A DNA stretch of 6,105 nt. Source: an uncultured Carnobacterium sp. (lineage in GTDB: Bacteria > Bacillota > Bacilli > Lactobacillales > Aerococcaceae). Every line of letters begins with the position of its first letter. Position 1 is the stretch's first letter. The position numbers and the translations under genes were made by a program. The stretch spans positions 1-6,105 of the forward strand of contig CAJPNA010000089.1 of the NCBI GenBank assembly GCA_905371865.1. Reading direction: 5' to 3'. The notes beneath the pieces are model-generated. The model was not told where the DNA came from. It worked only from the letters and a program-made list of their open reading frames with translations, and did not search any database. Shown here piece after piece: positions 1-5,371 of the stretch.

Positions 1-19
1 ACATAATCTGCATAGAATT

Positions 20-25
20 ATTATA
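20..25 (-). promoter_or_regulatory. Possible leftward -10 box
   Basis: The minus strand reads TATAAT here, preceded directly by TG. No good -35 hexamer lies 16-18 bases upstream; TTCTGG at 43-48 is the nearest. The repeated 12-mer at 28-39 would fall in the spacer, where a bound protein would block polymerase. In such an AT-rich region a chance match is quite possible. Confidence 0.2.
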
Positions 26-27
26 CA

Positions 28-39
28 GAAAACACTATC
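28..39 (+). repeat. Direct repeat copy 1, candidate operator
   Basis: GAAAACACTATC occurs here and again, identical and in the same orientation, at 156-167. A 12-base exact repeat in about 300 bases upstream of a regulated transporter suggests a protein-binding site. It could be a CitO-type operator or a degenerate catabolite-responsive element; this copy fits the cre consensus less well than copy 2 because its first two positions also deviate. Confidence 0.4.
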
Positions 40-155
40 ATTCCAGAAATATAAAATGGGGCTTTTCCTGTTCTTTTGGTGTTTTATTATAAATAGGATA
101 TAAGCATTATGTTCAATTTGTCACATCAAACTGTTTTTTTATTGTTTTTCGATAT

Positions 156-167
156 GAAAACACTATC
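156..167 (+). repeat. Direct repeat copy 2, candidate operator or cre-like site
   Basis: This is the second exact copy of GAAAACACTATC. Extended to 154-168 it fits the cre consensus WTGNAANCGNWNNCW except that the central CG is CA. If transcription starts near 209, downstream of the -10 candidate at 198-203, this site is centred near -47, where an activator contacting polymerase is often placed. It is also part of a small dyad (TTTTC 146-150, GAAAA 156-160). Binding by CitO or CcpA is inference. Confidence 0.42.
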
Positions 168-197
168 TTTTTTATTAAATATTGTTTAAGATATCGC

Positions 198-203
198 TAT
201 AAG
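198..203 (+). promoter_or_regulatory. Candidate citH -10 box
   Basis: TATAAG lies 17 bases downstream of TTAAAT (175-180), which is a poor -35. A weak -35 would suit an activator-dependent promoter, consistent with a CitO-type activator encoded downstream. Predicted transcription would start near 209, inside or just before the first leader hairpin. No better sigma-A promoter was found closer to the gene. Confidence 0.3.
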
Positions 204-206
204 TAA

Positions 207-291
207 ACGAATTCATTTTTGAAGTGAGTTCGTGGAGAGCCCTTCAGGTTTTAGCGACTGAATGATTCTCCTGCTATTAAAAATAGTTTTT
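207..291 (+). promoter_or_regulatory. Structured 5' leader of citH with three hairpins
   Basis: Hairpin 1 pairs ACGAATTCA (207-215) with TGAGTTCGT (225-233), nine pairs including one G-U, around a 9-base loop. Hairpin 2 pairs GGAGA (234-238) with TCTCC (267-271) and, inside it, TTCAG (243-247) with CTGAA (258-262). Hairpin 3 pairs CTATT (274-278) with AATAG (282-286) and is followed by five T residues, giving a weak attenuator-like shape. Hairpins 1 and 2 abut directly. I do not recognise a known riboswitch family. The ribosome binding site lies just downstream and free of these stems. The structure may be regulatory or merely stabilise the mRNA. Confidence 0.4.
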
Positions 292-299
292 CAAAAAAG

Positions 300-307
300 A
301 AAGGAAG
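300..307 (+). promoter_or_regulatory. citH ribosome binding site
   Basis: AAAGGAAG precedes two adjacent ATG codons at 310 and 313, with 2 and 5 intervening bases. Five matches the spacing seen before citO and the methyltransferase, so 313 is preferred. The longer frame opening at 262 has no Shine-Dalgarno and starts inside leader hairpin 2. Confidence 0.65.
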
Positions 308-312
308 ATATG

Positions 313-1695
313 ATGGTTATCACAGTTGCAGCTTATGTAATGATGGCTATTTTCATGTACATTATCATGAAGAAAAAAATGTCACCATTCACAGCTTTAG
401 TATTAATTCCATTAATTTTCGCAATTATTTTAGTTGCTACAGGTCAAGTCCAAGACGTAAACATCGGTACATTAATTCGCCAAGGGTTATTCGGAAATAA
501 CTCAAAAGATAAATTAACAGCGATGAAAGGAACTGCTGAAACAGGGGTTATGCTTCTATTCGCAATCCTTTACTTCTCTACAATGTTAGACGCTGGATTA
601 TTCGATCCAATCACTAACAAAATGATTCGCTTCGCTAAAGGCGACCCAATGAAAGTGTTGATAGCTACTGCTATCGTTGCTGCTGCCGTATCATTAAACG
701 GTGACGGAACTACAACTACATTAATCTGCTGCTCAGCTTTCGTGCCAATTTACAAAAAATTAGACATGAAATTAATGAACTTAGGGGTTCTTGTTATCTT
801 ACAAAACACAATCATGAACTTATTACCATGGGGCGGACCTACTGCTCGTGCAATGTCAGTTCTTGGTGTAGAAGCAGATATCCTAGCTTACTTAGCACCA
901 GGTATGATTCTTTCAGCACTTTACGTAATCTTCATTGTTGCTCGCTCAATGGGTAAAAAAGAACGTGCACGTTTAGGAATCCAAGAATTAACAGATGCTG
1001 AATTAGACGAATTAACAACAATCACTGATCCAGAAGTGTTAGAAAAACGTCGTCCACAAAACTTCGTTATCAACGCTATCATGACAATCGTATTAATCGG
1101 TTGGTTAGTAGCGGGTTCATTTATCGATGCAATCGAAGTGAAACCAGTTGTATTATTCTTAGTTGGTACAGGTTTAGCCTTAATGATCAACTACCCAGAC
1201 TTAAAATCTCAAGCAAAACGTATTGGGGACAACGCTGGGGACGCTGTACAAGTAGTATTACTTGTATTTGCTGCCGGAGTATTCATGGGATTATTCCAAG
1301 GAACTGGAATGGCGACTGCTTTAACAAACAGCATCGTTCAAATCATCCCTCAACAATTAGCAGGATTCTGGTCATTAATTATCGCAATTATCTCAGTTCC
1401 TGGTACATTCTTCTTAACAAACGATGGCTTCTACTATGGAGTATTAATTCCATTCGCAGAAATCGGACGCCAATATGGATTCACTGATATGCAAATGGCA
1501 TTAGCTTCATTAATGGGTCAAGCATTCCACTTATTAAGCCCATTAGTAGCGTTCATCTACTTACTATTACGTCTAACAGGATTAGACATGGGTGAATGGC
1601 AAAAAGAATCAGCTAAATACGCTGCTGTTGTCTTCGTAATCTTCGTTGTAACAATCGTATTAATGGGTCACATGCCATTATACTTAGCTCAATAA
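313..1695 (+). CDS. citH: CitMHS-family citrate:divalent cation/proton symporter
   Basis: This is an integral membrane transporter of about 460 residues that takes up citrate, in this family as a metal-citrate complex with protons. The family is recognised from SLNGDGTTTT (residues 127-136) and PWGGPTARA (172-180), matching the conserved GDGTTT and PWGGPT motifs of Bacillus CitM/CitH, and from TNDGFYYG (369-376) in the C-terminal half. About twelve hydrophobic segments can be seen, with a charged cytoplasmic loop at roughly 210-248 separating two halves. Family members usually have Asp before GDG where this protein has Asn. The start follows the ribosome binding site; 310 is an alternative, and a start at 262 would add a charged 17-residue extension not typical of the family. 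The symbol follows the Enterococcus citH-citO order; the metal preference cannot be read from sequence. Leucine codons are almost all TTA, suggesting strong expression. The gene ends in its own terminator. Confidence 0.9.
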   Translation: MVITVAAYVMMAIFMYIIMKKKMSPFTALVLIPLIFAIILVATGQVQDVNIGTLIRQGLFGNNSKDKLTAMKGTAETGVMLLFAILYFSTMLDAGLFDPITNKMIRFAKGDPMKVLIATAIVAAAVSLNGDGTTTTLICCSAFVPIYKKLDMKLMNLGVLVILQNTIMNLLPWGGPTARAMSVLGVEADILAYLAPGMILSALYVIFIVARSMGKKERARLGIQELTDAELDELTTITDPEVLEKRRPQNFVINAIMTIVLIGWLVAGSFIDAIEVKPVVLFLVGTGLALMINYPDLKSQAKRIGDNAGDAVQVVLLVFAAGVFMGLFQGTGMATALTNSIVQIIPQQLAGFWSLIIAIISVPGTFFLTNDGFYYGVLIPFAEIGRQYGFTDMQMALASLMGQAFHLLSPLVAFIYLLLRLTGLDMGEWQKESAKYAAVVFVIFVVTIVLMGHMPLYLAQ

Positions 1696-1712
1696 TTCAA
1701 AACGAATTTGTG

Positions 1713-1751
1713 AAAAAGACTTGTTCAGGCCCAGCCTAACAAGTCTTTTTT
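1713..1751 (+). terminator. Intrinsic terminator after citH
   Basis: AAAAAGACTTGTT (1713-1725) pairs perfectly with AACAAGTCTTTTT (1738-1750) over 13 bp around a 12-base loop that can add an AGG/CCT pairing. Six T residues end the structure. It should separate most citH transcription from citO, although readthrough could still feed the downstream pair. Confidence 0.9.
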
Positions 1752-1780
1752 GTGCATTTTTCACTATTTTCGTTTATACT
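1751..1780 (+). promoter_or_regulatory. Possible promoter for citO-citG
   Basis: TATACT at 1775-1780 is a good -10 box. The best -35 is TGTGCA (1751-1756) with an 18-base spacer, which is weak and overlaps the end of the citH terminator. The strong terminator upstream makes a separate promoter for the next two genes plausible. Confidence 0.4.
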
Positions 1781-1816
1781 ATTTCTGATACATAGAACAA
1801 ATTCAAGGAGGCTATT

Positions 1817-2512
1817 ATGTCAGCAGTCATTCAAGCAGTTAAAAAGAATTTAGACATCTCTCAAAACAAACCTCTAAAAATCTCGCTTTATGAAGCGTTT
1901 CGTAAAACGATTATTTTGGGGGAGATTCCTGCCGGCACAAGAATTAACGAAAAGGAATTCTCTACAGAATTAAATATCAGCCGAACTCCCATTCGCTACG
2001 CCTTAAATGAATTAACCAAAGAGATGTTAGTAGAACACATTCCTAAAATTGGCGTTATCGTAAAAGGGATTTCCATCAAGGACGCCCATGAGATTTTTGA
2101 AATTAGAAAGTCCCTCGATACCTTAGCAACCATTAACGCCATGAAACTCATGACGAAAGAAGACTTTAAAGAGCTACAAGCCATTTTGGAAGAATGCGAT
2201 CAGCTGAATGCCGAAGACAAAGTGGATGAGGTACTTGCCAACTTCACAACCTTTAATGATTTCATTTATGAAAAATGCCAAATGACTCGTCTAAAAGAAA
2301 TCGTCAACGAACTCCGTACTTACGTAATATACTTCCGTGACTTATCGATTCGTTCCTCTGAACGTCGTACAAAAGCACTTGATGAACATAAGCTTATTTA
2401 TCGCGGAATGCTCAATAATGACGTTGAACAAATCACTCTTATTACTCATGAACACTTAGACCGCTCATTGAAATTTATATTGAAACAAATGGAGAAATTA
2501 CACATTGATTAA
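1817..2512 (+). CDS. citO: GntR-family (FCD) citrate regulator, CitO-like
   Basis: This is a cytoplasmic DNA-binding regulator of 231 residues, the usual size for the FadR/FCD branch of GntR. Residues about 20-84 form the winged helix-turn-helix, with EKEFSTELNISRTPIRYAL (45-63) covering the helix-turn-helix and IGVIVKG the wing. Residues about 88-222 are the all-helical FCD ligand domain, opening with FEIRKSLDTLA. Two expected metal/ligand histidines are seen (His191, and His213 in HEHLDRS), but the usual FH position reads FN (Asn147). In Enterococcus, CitO is a citrate-responsive activator encoded next to citH; that role is inferred here from family and neighbours. The start is supported by AAGGAGG at 1805-1811, five bases before ATG. 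It overlaps citG by eight bases. Confidence 0.82.
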   Translation: MSAVIQAVKKNLDISQNKPLKISLYEAFRKTIILGEIPAGTRINEKEFSTELNISRTPIRYALNELTKEMLVEHIPKIGVIVKGISIKDAHEIFEIRKSLDTLATINAMKLMTKEDFKELQAILEECDQLNAEDKVDEVLANFTTFNDFIYEKCQMTRLKEIVNELRTYVIYFRDLSIRSSERRTKALDEHKLIYRGMLNNDVEQITLITHEHLDRSLKFILKQMEKLHID

Positions 2513-3335
2513 TCCTGAGTTTTTAGCAAAAGTGGCAACAGATGCCCTTCTACAAGAAGTGAATCTTGCGCCAAAACCAGGCCTCGTAGACCCAATTTCT
2601 ACTGGCGCGCATCAAGATATGACAAAGGACACCTTCTACAAAAGCATCGACGCGCTACGTCCTTATTTACTCGCCTACGCCAAAGCAGGAGAGAACCATA
2701 ACGGCACCCCACTCGACTTATTTAACGAGCTCCGCGCCCTTGGAAAACAGGCAGAAGACGCCATGATGGCTGCCACAAACCATATCAACACCCATAAAGG
2801 AGCTAATTTCTCCTTTGCCCTGGTTTTAGGTGCCACCGCTCATACAAAAGGCAACATTCCAGAAGCCCTGCACTACTGTCATCTAATGACACGTCACCTG
2901 ATTGAAGTGGATTTTGCCGACCTCGACCAGAAAGAACATCTTTCATATGGAGAAAAACTTTACGTCGAACATGGCATCACAGGCATTCGAGGCGAAGCTG
3001 CAAGTGGCTACCCTAGCCTTTCCAAAGCCCTCGACTATTACAACACACTAAACACGCATACTCCTCGTCACCGTGACTTACTCCTGCTCCTCTACCTCAT
3101 GACATTCGTAGAAGACGGAAACCTCATTCACCGAGGCGGAATCGATGCGTATAAGAAGGTCCAACAAGAAGCCAAACTCCTCTTTGACGAAGCCCAAACT
3201 CTCTCAGAAGAAGAGCTTGTCTCCAAATTAGAAGACTACGACAACGTCCTTATCGAGCGTAACCTCAGCCCAGGAGGCAGTGCAGACCTACTCTCGCTCA
3301 CCTTCTTTTGTCACAAAATACAAAAAAACGGATGA
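2505..3335 (+). CDS. citG: Triphosphoribosyl-dephospho-CoA synthase
   Basis: CitG makes 2'-(5''-triphosphoribosyl)-3'-dephospho-CoA from ATP and dephospho-CoA; this is the precursor of the prosthetic group later attached to the citrate lyase acyl carrier protein CitD. The 276-residue length fits stand-alone CitG. Family motifs run in order: KPGLVD (24-29), NTHKGANFSF (95-104), GIRGEAASGYP (160-170), DGNLIHRGG (204-212) and NLSPGGSADLL (253-263). The start is TTG, preceded by GGAG at 2491-2494 ten bases upstream; the start codon lies inside the end of citO, implying translational coupling. No in-frame ATG lies ahead of the first conserved block. The stop codon is inside the terminator stem. 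No lyase subunit is present in the window, so the substrate enzyme must be encoded elsewhere. Confidence 0.92.
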   Translation: MINPEFLAKVATDALLQEVNLAPKPGLVDPISTGAHQDMTKDTFYKSIDALRPYLLAYAKAGENHNGTPLDLFNELRALGKQAEDAMMAATNHINTHKGANFSFALVLGATAHTKGNIPEALHYCHLMTRHLIEVDFADLDQKEHLSYGEKLYVEHGITGIRGEAASGYPSLSKALDYYNTLNTHTPRHRDLLLLLYLMTFVEDGNLIHRGGIDAYKKVQQEAKLLFDEAQTLSEEELVSKLEDYDNVLIERNLSPGGSADLLSLTFFCHKIQKNG

Positions 3336-3352
3336 ACCCTCATCCGTTTTTT
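3323..3352 (+). terminator. Intrinsic terminator overlapping the citG stop
   Basis: A perfect 13-bp stem pairs 3323-3335 with 3340-3352 around the loop ACCC, with ACGGATGA and TCATCCGT as the GC-containing core and T residues on the 3' side. The citG TGA (3333-3335) is in the left arm. The stem is flanked by A residues on one side and T residues on the other, so it could also stop minus-strand transcription coming from the right. Confidence 0.92.
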
Positions 3353-3561
3353 CTTTGCCCTTTTTGTTTTCTATCCAGCACATCGCTATTTACACCTTTT
3401 TTAGCACACACTTTATGCCTTTATTTTTCAGCAGTCTATTACTCAACAATTTTCTCGAGCACACACCTCATATTCTCCCTTCCCCGCGCCAGAGAACGTG
3501 GCATGCACACACCTGTCGAACTCTCTTTTTCGAGAAAGGATTAACCTTTTTTAGCTGAAAA
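3353..3561. other. Non-coding spacer with short repeated words
   Basis: No conventional gene is supported here. GCACACAC occurs three times in the same orientation (3404-3411, 3459-3466, 3505-3512), and ACCTTTTTTAGC occurs twice exactly (3394-3405, 3544-3555). On the minus strand two copies share the longer pattern A(A/G)GTGTGTGCT followed by an A-rich run. The stretch is pyrimidine-rich on the + strand. This looks like decayed or degenerate repeat DNA, but no source element is recognised. Confidence 0.5.
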
Positions 3562-3767
3562 GGACGATATACGAGAGAAACCTCGGATTCTATAATAGCA
3601 ATAATGGGGAATCGTATTAAATGTGAATTAGCAGGAGTAGTCCACTCTTGGACGTACTCCTGTTTTGAAGCTTTAAAGGTGAGAGACCATAGGCTCGAAC
3701 CGTTACCCCTTTATAGCTATTATAAAGACATCCGAGGGATTCTCGAGTATATCGGACCGTTAGGTCC
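3562..3767. repeat. Long imperfect inverted repeat, MITE-like or structured RNA
   Basis: Two arms of about 45-55 bases face each other. From outside in: CGATATAC (3565-3572) with GTATATCG (3747-3754), CCTCGGAT (3581-3588) with ATCCGAGG (3730-3737), TATAATAGC (3591-3599) with GCTATTATA (3716-3724), ATAA (3601-3604) with TTAT (3711-3714), and GGGG (3606-3609) with CCCC (3706-3709), separated by small bulges and mismatches. A short GGACC/GGTCC hairpin (3754-3767) borders the right end. Between the arms lies an independent strong hairpin at 3632-3662. No transposase, open frame or clear promoter accompanies it. A non-autonomous mobile repeat is one reading; a stable RNA with a long closing stem and an open centre, similar in outline to 6S RNA, is another. 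I recognise no specific family. Confidence 0.6.
3632..3666 (+). other. Strong hairpin with short T tail inside the inverted repeat
   Basis: CAGGAGTA (3632-3639) and GTCCA (3640-3644) pair with TGGAC (3649-3653) and TACTCCTG (3655-3662): 13 pairs with one bulged G at 3654 and the loop CTCT. TTTT follows at 3663-3666, so it could act as a weak + strand terminator. A TATAAT at 3591-3596 could in principle start a roughly 60-base transcript ending here, but no -35 box supports it. Confidence 0.5.
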
Positions 3768-3786
3768 TCCTTCTCTATCTATAAAC

Positions 3787-3820
3787 AAAAAAGAGTTAAC
3801 GCAGTTTGCGTTAACCCTTT
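3787..3820 (-). terminator. Intrinsic terminator of gltX
   Basis: GTTAACGCA (3795-3803) pairs perfectly with TGCGTTAAC (3807-3815), and the stem extends past one A-C mismatch through flanking AG/CT pairs. Read on the minus strand it begins 11 bases after the gltX stop and ends in six T residues (A run at 3787-3792). Confidence 0.9.
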
Positions 3821-3830
3821 CTGTTAGCAT

Positions 3831-5306
3831 TTATTTAATAAGAGCAAGTGCCGCTTGGATGTGTGCAATGCTGCGTTCTCTTCCAAGTAACTCAATCGTC
3901 TTACCGATCTCCGGCCCGTGTGTTTGTCCGCTTGTTGCCACACGAATTGGCATAAACAAGTTTTTACCCTTTACGCCAGTTTCTTTTTGAACCTCTTTAA
4001 TCGCCGCCAAAATACTTGGCTCATCGAATGTTTCCATCGCTTCTAATTTAGACATAAAAGCATTCAATACTGTTGGAACAGTTTCGCCTTGAAGCACTTC
4101 TTTTGCTTCGTCATTTTCCACTTCGAAATCTTTTCTGAAGAATAATGTTGATAAAGCAACGATTTCATTCATGTAGCTCATTTGGTCGTGGTACAACGCC
4201 ACTAATTTCACTAACCATGCATGTTCTTCAGGAGAAACTTCTTCCGATACGATTCCCGCTTTTTTCAATTGCGCAATCGCCATTTCAGCCACTTCTTCTA
4301 ATGGAGTTTTCTTCACGTATGTGTTGTTAATCCATTCTAATTTCTTCGGATCGAAAGCTGCTGGTGATTTACCAAGACGTTTTTCGTCGAAGATTTCGAT
4401 GAATTCTTCACGGCTGAAGATTTCGTGTTCGCCTTGAGGAGACCATCCTAGAAGCGCAATAAAGTTGAACATCGCTTCTGGTAAGTACCCTAAGTCTTTA
4501 TATTGTTCGATGAATTGTAAAATTGATTCATCACGTTTCGATAATTTTTTACCTGTTTCTGTATTGATGATTAATGTCATATGCCCGAAACGAGGTGGTT
4601 CCCAACCGAATGCTTCGTAAATCATTAATTGTTTTGGAGTGTTGGCAATATGGTCATCTCCACGTAAAACATGAGTGATTTCCATGAAGTGGTCATCCAC
4701 TGCTACTGCGAAGTTATACGTTGGCATTCCGTCACGTTTTAAGATAACGAAGTCGCCGCCGACGCTTGTAGACTCGAATGAAATTTCGCCTTTAACGATA
4801 TCATCAAAAGCATAGGTGCCAGTCTTTGGAACACGGAAACGAACAACAGGAGTGCGTCCTTCTGCTTCAAAAGCGTCACGTTGCTCTTGTGTTAAGTGAG
4901 CGTGTTGCCCGCTATAATGAGGCATTTCACCACGAGCACGTTGCGCTTCACGTTCTGCTTCCAACTCTTCCTCTGTCATATAGCATTTATACGCTTTGTC
5001 TTCAGCAATTAATTGCTCGATAAGTGGATTATAAATATGTTCACGTTCTGATTGACGGTAAGGACCGTATTTCCCTGGTTTATCTGGACCTTCATCCCAA
5101 TCCATTCCAAGCCAAGTTAAGTTTTCTAACTGGCTTTCTTCTCCGTGCTCAAGATTTCTCTTGCGGTCAGTATCCTCGATACGGATGATGAACTCTCCAC
5201 TATAATGTCTCGCGAATAAATAGTTAAATAGGGCTGTACGAGCATTCCCGATGTGTAAGTGCCCTGTTGGACTTGGTGCATAACGTACACGCACTTTATC
5301 TGTCAT
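3831..5306 (-). CDS. gltX: Glutamyl-tRNA synthetase
   Basis: This cytoplasmic class I aminoacyl-tRNA synthetase joins glutamate to its tRNA using ATP. The first 25 residues read [18 protein letters not shown], with HIGN (18-21) as the HIGH signature, and KKLSKR (253-258) is the KMSKS loop. [16 protein letters not shown] and the catalytic-domain segment [15 protein letters not shown] are also typical. The C-terminal third is the helical anticodon-binding region, and the 491-residue length is normal for bacterial GltX. In many Gram-positive bacteria without GlnRS the enzyme also charges tRNA-Gln for GatCAB; that cannot be judged here. The frame opens at 5330, but the ATG at 5306 follows AAAGGAAG with seven intervening bases and places the protein start just before the family's conserved N-terminus. 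It lies downstream of the methyltransferase gene on the same strand and probably shares its transcript. Confidence 0.96.
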   Translation of the reverse strand: MTDKVRVRYAPSPTGHLHIGNARTALFNYLFARHYSGEFIIRIEDTDRKRNLEHGEESQLENLTWLGMDWDEGPDKPGKYGPYRQSEREHIYNPLIEQLIAEDKAYKCYMTEEELEAEREAQRARGEMPHYSGQHAHLTQEQRDAFEAEGRTPVVRFRVPKTGTYAFDDIVKGEISFESTSVGGDFVILKRDGMPTYNFAVAVDDHFMEITHVLRGDDHIANTPKQLMIYEAFGWEPPRFGHMTLIINTETGKKLSKRDESILQFIEQYKDLGYLPEAMFNFIALLGWSPQGEHEIFSREEFIEIFDEKRLGKSPAAFDPKKLEWINNTYVKKTPLEEVAEMAIAQLKKAGIVSEEVSPEEHAWLVKLVALYHDQMSYMNEIVALSTLFFRKDFEVENDEAKEVLQGETVPTVLNAFMSKLEAMETFDEPSILAAIKEVQKETGVKGKNLFMPIRVATSGQTHGPEIGKTIELLGRERSIAHIQAALALIK

Positions 5307-5313
5307 TGTAAAA

Positions 5314-5321
5314 CTTCCTTT
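5314..5321 (-). promoter_or_regulatory. gltX ribosome binding site deciding the start
   Basis: The minus strand reads AAAGGAAG, seven bases before the ATG at 5306. The upstream in-frame ATG at 5330 has only weak AAGTAAGA ahead of it. This favours the shorter 491-residue protein over a 499-residue one. Confidence 0.7.
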
Positions 5322-5338
5322 CTTTGTCATTCTTACTT

Positions 5339-5367
5339 ATTGTAAAACTTTTCAAGCCATATTTCCA
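5339..5367 (-). promoter_or_regulatory. Possible promoter for gltX
   Basis: On the minus strand TGGAAA (5362-5367) and TACAAT (5339-5344) are separated by 17 bases, a moderate sigma-A match. It would start transcription about 25 bases before the preferred gltX ATG. The -10 is part of a duplicated 12-mer, and readthrough from the methyltransferase gene is equally possible because no terminator separates the two. Confidence 0.28.
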
Positions 5368-5371
5368 TGAT

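Larger units (their letters stand above)
1..312. other. Upstream regulatory region of citH, no gene
   Basis: This AT-rich stretch holds no supportable coding sequence. From left to right it shows a TATAAT on the minus strand (20-25), a 12-base word repeated at 28-39 and 156-167, a GTGTTTT at 79-85 (the reverse complement of part of that word), a weak -10 box at 198-203, three consecutive hairpins between 207 and 286, and a ribosome binding site at 300-307. In Enterococcus faecalis the region before citH is a shared regulatory space with a divergent citrate-fermentation operon, so a divergent gene lying left of base 1 is possible but not visible. Confidence 0.6.

Noticed and set aside
262..312. 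N-terminal extension of citH from the ATG at 262
   Set aside because: There is no Shine-Dalgarno before 262, the codon sits inside a leader hairpin, and the added residues do not resemble the family; AAAGGAAG supports 310 or 313.
921..1487. Overlapping open frames on both strands inside citH
   Set aside because: They lie entirely within a strongly recognised transporter gene, lack family motifs and ribosome binding sites, and arise from its codon bias.
3280..3558. Two + strand frames across the citG end and terminator
   Set aside because: They run through the citG terminator, have no convincing start signals, and their composition is that of translated pyrimidine-rich spacer.
3675..3710. 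tRNA-like GGTTCGAGCC on the minus strand
   Set aside because: It resembles a T-loop, but the flanking bases do not form a T arm and no acceptor or anticodon stem can be built.
3560..3780. T-box, tmRNA, RNase P or SRP RNA in the convergent spacer
   Set aside because: None of the conserved core sequences I know for these RNAs is present; only a general outline like 6S RNA remains, and that is kept as a finding.
3604..3990. 128-codon + strand frame over the inverted repeat and gltX 3' end
   Set aside because: It reads through the inner hairpin and the gltX terminator and continues antisense to gltX; no ribosome binding site or motif supports it.
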